Part shown: positions 61,401 through 64,000 of the stretch, piece after piece
Position numbering within the stretch: the stretch's first letter is position 1
Layout: each line of letters starts with the position of its first letter
From: Effrenium voratum
Lineage: Eukaryota; Sar; Dinophyceae; Suessiales; Symbiodiniaceae
Length of the DNA stretch: 64,000 nt
NCBI GenBank assembly: GCA_963377175.1
Contig: CAUJNA010000535.1
Location: 692,001 to 756,000, forward strand
Direction of reading: 5' to 3'
The notes under the pieces: model-generated
The model's database searches: none
What the model was told of the DNA's origin: nothing
The model's input: the letters and a program-made list of their open reading frames with translations, nothing else
Made by a program: the position numbers and the translations under genes

Positions 61401-63508
61401 CGCTCGTTTTGGTCCTCTCAACGCGGGGTGCCTTTCTCGGCACCGCCGGCGCCGGGCCGGCAGCACTAAGGTCGGGCATTTGGAGGGTGCCGCTGGCGCC
61501 CTGGGCCTGGTGAAGTGCCTTGGACGAACGCGCGACTTGGAATGTGTTGCTATCCTAGGTCCCCCAGCCAGGTGCCCTTTTCGGGGAGGCTTCCCCTACT
61601 AAGATCGAGTACTGAACAAAAAATGGTACCCTTATTCTAACCTCTCTACTGGAGGACCTAGTATCTCTGGCATTGTTTTTTGGGATGGAAAACCACAAGG
61701 GCCCCTTTGCCGGTTTCAAGCGTGTTTGTCCCCAGGGTGTGTTGTTGGGACTGTGCAGGAAGCTCTGCAAGACTATTGCATTTGTGGGTGAAAGTAACCC
61801 GTCCCCGCCTCAAGAAACGCTGTTCTGCAGCCTGATCCAAAGCGTGACACCAGGAATTGTAGTTTTCCTCCCGTCAGGGTGCATACTGTTTAAGCGCCAT
61901 CAGAACTCCCTTTTCTTTGTCAGGGAATGTTTCAAAGTTTTGAAAGCACCCCTAAAATTTTCCGAGCAACACCATTGTTTCATTGTGGAATTGTTTGCAA
62001 TCAGCAGGATAGAATTCATAAAGCGTTCCCAGAAACGCAGTTGGCATGTGGCAGGTGCATGATGGTCCTCCAGCACAATGAGGCACGCGAGACTGAATGG
62101 ACATATCCCCAATTCATAAGCGATGCATCAATTACTGGAGGCCGCAATCTGCGAGGGGATGGTTGTTACGGAAATCATGCTCTACATAGAAAGTTTGACC
62201 ACGACACACATTTGGGCAAACAACGACCTCACTGCCCGCAGCCATGAAGGTTTCTTGCGGAGAGGACCTCGAGCTCACCTTTGGGGCGGGGGGTTAGCAC
62301 GAGCTCACCAGTGGTGAAGATTGTTTGGCTTTGAGATCAAGATCCCTGGGGATAAGTCGAGCTGACCAGTGATGAATACTTTTTACAGGGGGTTCCAGAT
62401 GCCTTACTTCCGGTTTGTAGCCATTTGCTCAGCAGGGCTCCTTAAAAGATTCATTTTGCAACCATTTGAAACATGTTGCTTTTTCAACACCAACATAAAG
62501 GGATACCGCCATTAACAGGGCAATGTTCGGGTGTATAATGCATCTGGATCCCTGCCCAGACGGTGTTTGATTCACTCGGCCGCCTGCCAGGCGCCGCCCA
62601 ACGTGCACTTCGCGGAGTTGAACCCACACATCGACCTCAAGGAGTGACGGAGACTGGGGCCGGGCTCTGAAAGAGGCGTTGCTCCTAATGGCTTCAGTTT
62701 TTTGCTTTTTTGGTTCTGGAGGGCATGGGAAACCCTGATACCTCGTGCTTTTTCTTTTTCTCGGCTCGTTCTTTGCATGTTGGCTCTCTGGCCCTTTCAA
62801 AGCACACGCAAAACCAGCTACTGTGCCCTTTGGACGCCTGCTTTTTGAAGAGGAAACAAAGTGACACCGACCATTTGGGTACCTCACAAGGTGGGGACCT
62901 CACAAGGTGCTTGGACTGTTTTCTGTGCCTCGCGTTTGAAGACGGCCAACATGTCGCAAGGACTTCCTGGCGCAAGTGCCCTCGAGCGCGCAGTGCCTGA
63001 GTTCCAGCTTTGATGAAGTGCCAGAGGTGAAGGCGCTCCACTCTTCCTTTTGGGACGCTTGGGCTTTGCAAATGGCGGGTTTTATTTAGCGATACGATGT
63101 GAGATTTGGATTGATTGGGAGCATGATACTCATCAGAAGAAATCAAATGACGGAACTCACCGAACAAGGGGACCAGCCCTCAGTAGTATGGTCCTCTGGA
63201 TGAATCCGTATTTGAATTGGAGGGATTCCAGGCAGGCAAGGGGTCCACTTCAATGCTTCCTTCAACCAAAGAACAAGTGGACCCTTGAAGAACGGGCAAA
63301 AGCACTGGAAATGAAGTTGCACGCTTCAATAAGCTATCTAAAGGTCCGAGTGTGCGTTCATTTTCAGGGAGCAAAGGCAAAGCGGCAAAGTGCAGTGGAC
63401 GCCAAACGGCACCTTCAGCTGGTGCAGCCACGTGTCAGGTGGGCTTATCCTCTTTCGGCTTTGGCGGGACCAATGCGCACGCAGTGCTCACGGTGCAGAA
63501 GCCGAGGC
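10283..63508 (+). CDS. Multimodular type I polyketide synthase, partial, about 50 exons (parent entry for the domain entries below)
   Basis: Large cytosolic or plastid-associated enzyme that builds a polyketide by repeated Claisen condensation. Reading + strand exons in order gives AT (C-terminal part), DH, structural KR half, ER, KR, ACP, KS: the usual order of a fully reducing module followed by the start of the next one. Twenty-four junctions can be fixed by protein homology, and frame is kept across each. Examples are 46384|47480, 48264|48935, 56324|56875 and 59573|60071. Exon length is mostly 40-150 nt and intron length about 180-1,400 nt, with a few larger gaps. The start codon, any loading domain, the first KS and the AT GHSxG motif were not found, and the 3' end lies outside the window. 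The product is unknown. Dinoflagellate PKSs make long polyether and macrolide compounds as well as lipids, and nothing here says which. A split into two adjacent genes is possible, but the short ACP-KS spacing argues against a break there. Confidence 0.85.
15041..15156. repeat. C/A-rich degenerate repeat with CCCTAAACCC
   Basis: About 115 bp of CCCCAAAC/CCCTAAAC-like words, almost without G. It contains one plant/dinoflagellate-type telomere-like word, but no regular telomere array. Confidence 0.6.
15368..15473. mobile_element. Short inverted-repeat element, family A, copy 2 (PKS intron)
   Basis: 106 bp, same orientation and same internal blocks as copy 1. The termini read CTAGGTCCCCCAG and CTGGAGCACCTAG, one mismatch from perfect. 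Confidence 0.8.
16831..18381 (+). CDS. Possible post-AT linker exons of the PKS
   Basis: There are two short GC-rich open stretches behind AG acceptors, lying between the AT and DH. 16831-16911 reads MSHRLRPERPAGESLVSTAR, similar in style to the post-AT segment (basic residues, then a Glu-Ser-Leu helix). From 18304, AAVAALQPSCFPWVRSPE resembles the Pro-x-x-Phe-Pro-Trp stretch that usually ends the post-AT linker before the dehydratase; its end is unknown. Position and composition support coding, but the motifs are weak and the exon joins were not resolved. They could be chance open frames. Confidence 0.35.
20364..20427. repeat. AAGGCCTCAGT tandem repeat
   Basis: Four to five imperfect copies of a roughly 11-16 bp word around AAGGCCTCAGTA. 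Confidence 0.75.
20860..21220. repeat. A-rich, T-poor intronic tract with a CA microsatellite
   Basis: About 360 bp made largely of ACAA/AACA-like words with very few T residues on the + strand, including a CA run at 20941-20958. It lies directly before family A copy 3. The minus strand therefore shows long Cys/Leu/Phe/Val-rich open frames that are compositional artefacts. Confidence 0.75.
21229..21334. mobile_element. Short inverted-repeat element, family A, copy 3 (PKS intron)
   Basis: 106 bp. The left end is diverged (CTGGGGCCCCCAG) and the right end reads CTGGAGGACCTGG. The internal blocks are well kept. It ends about 30 bp before the first DH exon. Confidence 0.75.
21365..27115 (+). CDS. 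PKS dehydratase (DH) domain, seven exons
   Basis: Removes water from the beta-hydroxyacyl-ACP made by the KR. Exons: 21365-21448 (ends LFRQHR), 22620-22718 (starts VLGEAVLPGASHLLLMAAA), 23798 to about 23915 (DVTFQRAFVMPHDDP), 24125-24179 (GLQILSRSKTEGQIHAQ), 25353 to about 25480 (VYALARLGLAP then HFHPGLLDGALQLL), about 26284-26415 (AWLPFSVGSCVV) and 27025 to about 27115 (VEISAEGQLVARLSRVTLRY). Joining the first two exons gives the catalytic HxxxGxxxxP motif with His from the first exon. The second catalytic residue is Asp in LLDGALQ. Both hot-dog halves are therefore present and look active. Junctions 21448|22620, 22718|23798 and 24179|25353 keep frame with GC donors. The join between 25480 and 26284 is not resolved. 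A short inverted-repeat element ends about 30 bp before the first exon. Confidence 0.8.
22752..22799. repeat. GT microsatellite after a DH exon
   Basis: About 48 bp of GT with a short GGGT interruption, starting about 34 bp after the DH exon that ends at 22718. Confidence 0.9.
27455..29158 (+). CDS. Post-DH linker and non-catalytic structural ketoreductase half (psi-KR)
   Basis: In reducing PKS and animal FAS modules an inactive Rossmann half precedes the ER and braces the catalytic KR. Exon 27455 to about 27595 follows a GCAG acceptor; it has an acidic SEEEEAV stretch and TYEVSWV, the aromatic-x-x-x-Trp turn found after DH domains. Exon 28448 to about 28530 has RTAALLAEGDQLDALEK, an amphipathic helix region. 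Exon 28646 to about 28775 reads GLKLLQAAAESGASVVLATS then GAQ, a beta strand ending in the Thr-Ser-Gly-Ala signature of this half-domain. Exon 29081 to about 29158 reads VWAMARSARLEGVNVTVVDL, its very characteristic 'W-x-x-ARSxRLE' segment. No NADPH-binding glycine loop is seen here, as expected. Exon ends are approximate. The first two exons are less certain than the last two. Confidence 0.68.
29160..29335. repeat. Degenerate ATGGGTCAA tandem repeat at the start of an intron
   Basis: About ten imperfect copies of a 12-20 bp word (variants of GTGGGTCAACA) directly after the psi-KR exon that ends near 29158. Confidence 0.75.
29626..29695. repeat. Two-copy repeat with GGGGGTTGA and GTTGGCATATAT
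   Basis: Two copies of a roughly 43-bp word: TGGGGGTTGATGGGAGTTGGC then ATATATC, followed by a close variant. Confidence 0.7.
32574..41655 (+). CDS. PKS enoylreductase (ER) domain, about twelve exons
   Basis: An NADPH-dependent MDR-family reductase that saturates the enoyl-ACP. Exons in order: 32574 to about 32690 (RGSLSSLHLEP); 33711-33779 (AVGLNFRDVLNVLNLYPGD, the hallmark substrate-side motif); 34094-34178 (GLICNGG, LGQSVFGISFG); 34767 to about 34870 (LLAPLP, FTHAAALPTVYTTV); about 35171-35255 (VALGELADLKAGASAFIR); 36739 to about 36809 (GGVGLTAVQYALRRGAVVYA, nucleotide-binding loop); 37393 to about 37446 (EKKQHLLQLGVKF); 37958-38021 (VDVVLNSLS); 38575-38615 (HDNFIGRSLSFLQ); 39424-39540 (GGVFVEIGKRNIW); 40630 to about 40680 (EPERFGQLMAGLAE); 41585 to about 41655 (EALTVLRKAR). 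Nearly the whole domain can be read in order with intact loops, so it is predicted active. Five internal joins are resolved, all with GC or GA donors. The last exon is the weakest. Confidence 0.85.
39577..39744. repeat. Two-copy direct repeat after an ER exon
   Basis: Copies at 39577-39626 and 39698-39744 share AATTCGCCTCTGGGGTCAAT, then ATA and related flanks. A partial third occurs near 39648. It starts about 37 bp after the ER exon that ends at 39540. Confidence 0.8.
42446..42554. repeat. CA/CCCA/CGCA microsatellite next to a KR exon
   Basis: About 109 bp of CA, CCCA and CGCA repeats ending 26 bp before the KR exon at 42581. It would form the pyrimidine/CA-rich 3' end of the intron. Confidence 0.9.
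42581..46384 (+). CDS. PKS ketoreductase (KR) domain, catalytic, seven exons
   Basis: Reduces the beta-keto group with NADPH. Exons: 42581-42721 (IGKVVLELP, the end of the ER, then YVITGGLGALGQKVCQALLE with the GxGxxG-type loop); 42906 to about 43020 (ELVLISRSGKA, KLLQCDF); about 44043-44133 (VRGVLHLAGSIQDGTL); 44401-44483 (RDFEAVFGPKVHGLQKL, catalytic Lys); 44864-44991 (LLGFSSTAAVLGAAGQANYA then AANACLDALM, catalytic Ser and Tyr); 45355 to about 45440 (WGAWDIGMAARK); 46261-46384 (CCARVDWAGFLKAMARR, the post-KR Val-Asp-Trp segment). The Lys-Ser-Tyr triad is complete. The position equivalent to the LDD motif of B-type KRs reads IQD, keeping the last Asp, which weakly suggests B-type stereochemistry. 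A stretch between 43020 and 44043 shows no exon. The intron after 42721 has a GA donor. Confidence 0.87.
44497..44538. repeat. CT microsatellite after a KR exon
   Basis: About 40 bp of nearly pure CT starting 13 bp after the exon that ends at 44483. Confidence 0.9.
47480..49030 (+). CDS. PKS acyl carrier protein (ACP) domain with upstream linker, three exons
   Basis: Carries the growing chain on a phosphopantetheine arm. Exon 47480 to about 47640 is phase-matched to 46384 (RRPKYFSQLQPLPSL, a Ser/Ala-rich linker, then EISALARVLAVAAEVQLG as helix 1). Exon 48188-48264 reads ADEPLTGAGMDSLSALELRR, where Ser in GMDSLSALEL is the attachment site. Exon 48935 to about 49030 reads LPSTLAFDFPTARAIAEFL, the classic ACP C-terminal helix. 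The 48264|48935 join needs a GT donor inside the codon and restores an uninterrupted ACP. The end of the first exon is uncertain. A single ACP was found, not a tandem set. About 370 bp downstream the next KS begins. Confidence 0.88.
47650..47815. repeat. Foldback region with repeated GGGAATGGC units
   Basis: Intronic stretch after the first ACP exon. AATGGGAATGGCAAAGAGAA near 47755 is mirrored by TTTCTCTTTGCCATTCC near 47799, and further GGGAATGG / CCATTCCC pairs lie upstream. The RNA could form nested hairpins. It may be a degraded inverted-repeat element. Confidence 0.65.
49404..63508 (+). CDS. PKS ketosynthase (KS) of the next module, about sixteen exons
   Basis: Condensing enzyme of the downstream module. 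Exons: 49404-49483 (RIAGQACRLPMATTPQE); 49839 to about 49929 (AQLDAVVEVPLQRFDVNDYY); 54019-54132 (FFGISSNEAAAIDPQQR, GLEVSYAACHGA); 55512 to about 55622 (TGVFVGQCANDWAK, GTFMGPG); 56270-56324 (IAANRISFCLGLEGVSMT); 56875-57000 (VDTACSSTLVALDLA, active Cys); 57494-57572 (GRLLSTSGRCRTFDASAD); 58531-58601 (ARGEGFGSFFLTKAKR); 59193-59243 (YGMGPAGSKANQ); 59495-59573 (DGRSSSLTAPNGPAQQ); 60071-60096 (VAAAEISA, a 26-nt exon); 60437-60481 (VECHGTGTALGDPIE, active His); 60999-61061 (VGALKGTLDDSAPQLMAGKT); 61471 to about 61521 (VGHLEGAAGALGLVKC, active His); 62591 to about 62644 (APPNVHFAELNPHIDL); 63439 to about 63508 (GLSSFGFGGTNAHAVL). The Cys-His-His triad is intact, so this is predicted to be an elongating KS. 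Short pieces are missing near 50-54 kb and 61.5-62.6 kb. Confidence 0.92.
51960..53570. repeat. Tandem array of long units (about 370-620 bp) with GA-rich cores
   Basis: Three to four imperfect units. Each carries, in order, AATGAAAAGAATTGGAA-like sequence (near 52412, 52888 and 53253), a GA-rich run, GGATCTGGCA(C/T)TGGGCCCTG, repeats of CAGACCTGTTTCAGACC, CTAAGGCGCCATGT, and CGCCTGGAATTGCGGAGCT. Units differ by internal deletions. The GA runs give spurious Glu/Arg-rich open frames. Confidence 0.8.
52430..52481. repeat. GA microsatellite
   Basis: About 50 bp of GA interrupted by an A run. It is the core of one unit of the 52-53.5 kb array. Confidence 0.9.
55097..55334. repeat. Tetranucleotide minisatellite block
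   Basis: About 240 bp of successive short tandem blocks: GATT, then GGAT, a T-rich spacer, GACT, then GAGT. The minus strand gives artefactual Ser/Thr/His- and Ile/Asn/Gln-rich open frames. Confidence 0.9.
59727..59790. repeat. 26-bp direct repeat, two copies
   Basis: ACAAGGTACTTGGATACTCG followed by CCTGTA occurs identically at 59727-59752 and 59765-59790. Confidence 0.9.
60071..60096 (+). CDS. 26-nt micro-exon of the KS domain
   Basis: Listed separately because it is easily lost by gene finders. It is bounded by CAG at 60068-60070 and a GC donor at 60097. Joining it to 59573 (phase 1) and 60437 (phase 0) gives Ala-Ala-Gly-Val-Ala-Ala-Ala-Glu-Ile-Ser-Ala immediately before VECHGTGT, exactly the spacing expected in a ketosynthase. 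Confidence 0.8.
60853..60978. mobile_element. Short inverted-repeat element, family B
   Basis: 126 bp with about 22-bp terminal inverted repeats: TGTGGACCCCATAT then CAATAAACC on the left, and its reverse complement with one mismatch on the right, ending ATATGGGGTCCACA. Non-coding. It lies inside the 60482-60998 intron and ends 20 bp before the KS exon at 60999. Only one copy was seen in the window. Confidence 0.7.
61555..61661. mobile_element. Short inverted-repeat element, family A, copy 4 (PKS intron)
   Basis: 107 bp with termini CTAGGTCCCCCAG and CTGGAGGACCTAG. The interior has a small deletion relative to copy 1. It lies about 35 bp after the KS exon that ends near 61521. Confidence 0.8.
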
Positions 63509-64000
63509 GGATCATTCACATAGTCGTCAGTTTAGATTAGTTTGGTTGAATACAGATAGCATAAGTTTCAGTTTGGCTCCATGCATTTTGGCCCATACCA
63601 TAATACATTTGAAAAAGACATCTATGATCTGGGAGCATTCCAGGGTGCACGGACAACGCCGCTGACCAGAAACCCTGCGAGTTGCGCTTTGTCCAGAGAT
63701 GACCCATGTTGATCCATATTGTCCCATTGACTAAACATGTGGATGCATGCTGCCGTGGACCGCTAAAGCAGGCCTCGGCCTGTGACAGGGACCCGGTGAC
63801 AGCCACTTTGTTTTTTGCTTGGATAGTGCCCGGCAGCAAACACTAAACACCTGTTCCAGGCCTAAGATTCTTGGACACTGTTTTTGTGCCTGGTGTCAGT
63901 CCTTTCGAGTAATATAGTGAGGTCACCTGGTGTGTATTCGTATGATGCTCTTTCTCACAATACACTTACCAAGACCTGTTTGGTTTCAACATTTCTTTCA
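63509..64000. other. Window end, intronic or unassigned
   Basis: Lower-GC sequence after the final KS motif, with no exon recognised. The KS-AT linker and AT of the second module would be expected beyond this point. Confidence 0.5.

Noticed and set aside
1..64000. tRNA, rRNA, CRISPR, bacterial operon or viral genes
   Set aside because: No such structures were recognised on either strand; the exon/intron pattern and families are eukaryotic.

Overview
This window looks like nuclear DNA of a photosynthetic dinoflagellate. It encodes a chlorophyll-binding light-harvesting protein and a modular type I polyketide synthase (PKS), both cut into many short GC-rich exons separated by long, lower-GC introns. 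Where protein homology fixes a splice junction, every intron ends in AG followed by an exonic G, and most introns start with GC or GA rather than GT. That pattern is characteristic of dinoflagellates. I cannot name a genus; a Symbiodiniaceae or other Suessiales relative is only a guess. Every recognisable gene is on the + strand. No tRNA, rRNA, CRISPR array, transposase or reverse transcriptase was recognised.

Layout. (1) 1.5-4.8 kb: four exons of one light-harvesting complex (LHC) protein, in the order N-terminal motif, helix 1, helix 2, helix 3. (2) 4.8-10.3 kb: no assignable gene. (3) 10.3-63.5 kb: exons of one colinear PKS reading acyltransferase C-terminus (10.3-13.4 kb), dehydratase (21.4-27.1), non-catalytic structural ketoreductase half (27.5-29.2), enoylreductase (32.6-41.7), ketoreductase (42.6-46.4), acyl carrier protein (47.5-49.0) and then a new ketosynthase (49.4-63.5). 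The window ends before the acyltransferase expected next. The first module is a complete reducing set (DH, ER, KR), so it should add a fully saturated two-carbon unit. Its ACP would pass the chain to the ketosynthase that starts the next module in the same transcript, so this is a multimodular enzyme rather than the single-domain PKS type also common in dinoflagellates.

The visible catalytic residues are intact: KS Cys-His-His, DH His-Asp, KR Lys-Ser-Tyr, the ER nucleotide loop and the ACP serine. The KS and the N-terminal half of the AT of the first module were not found, and a few short stretches inside domains are also missing. They may lie in exons too short or divergent to see by eye.

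The introns carry microsatellites, direct repeats, a roughly 1.6 kb tandem array and at least two families of short elements with terminal inverted repeats. One family has four copies, all in introns and three of them close to an exon. Several introns are flanked by direct repeats that span the splice sites, as expected if they arose by insertion of introner-like elements.
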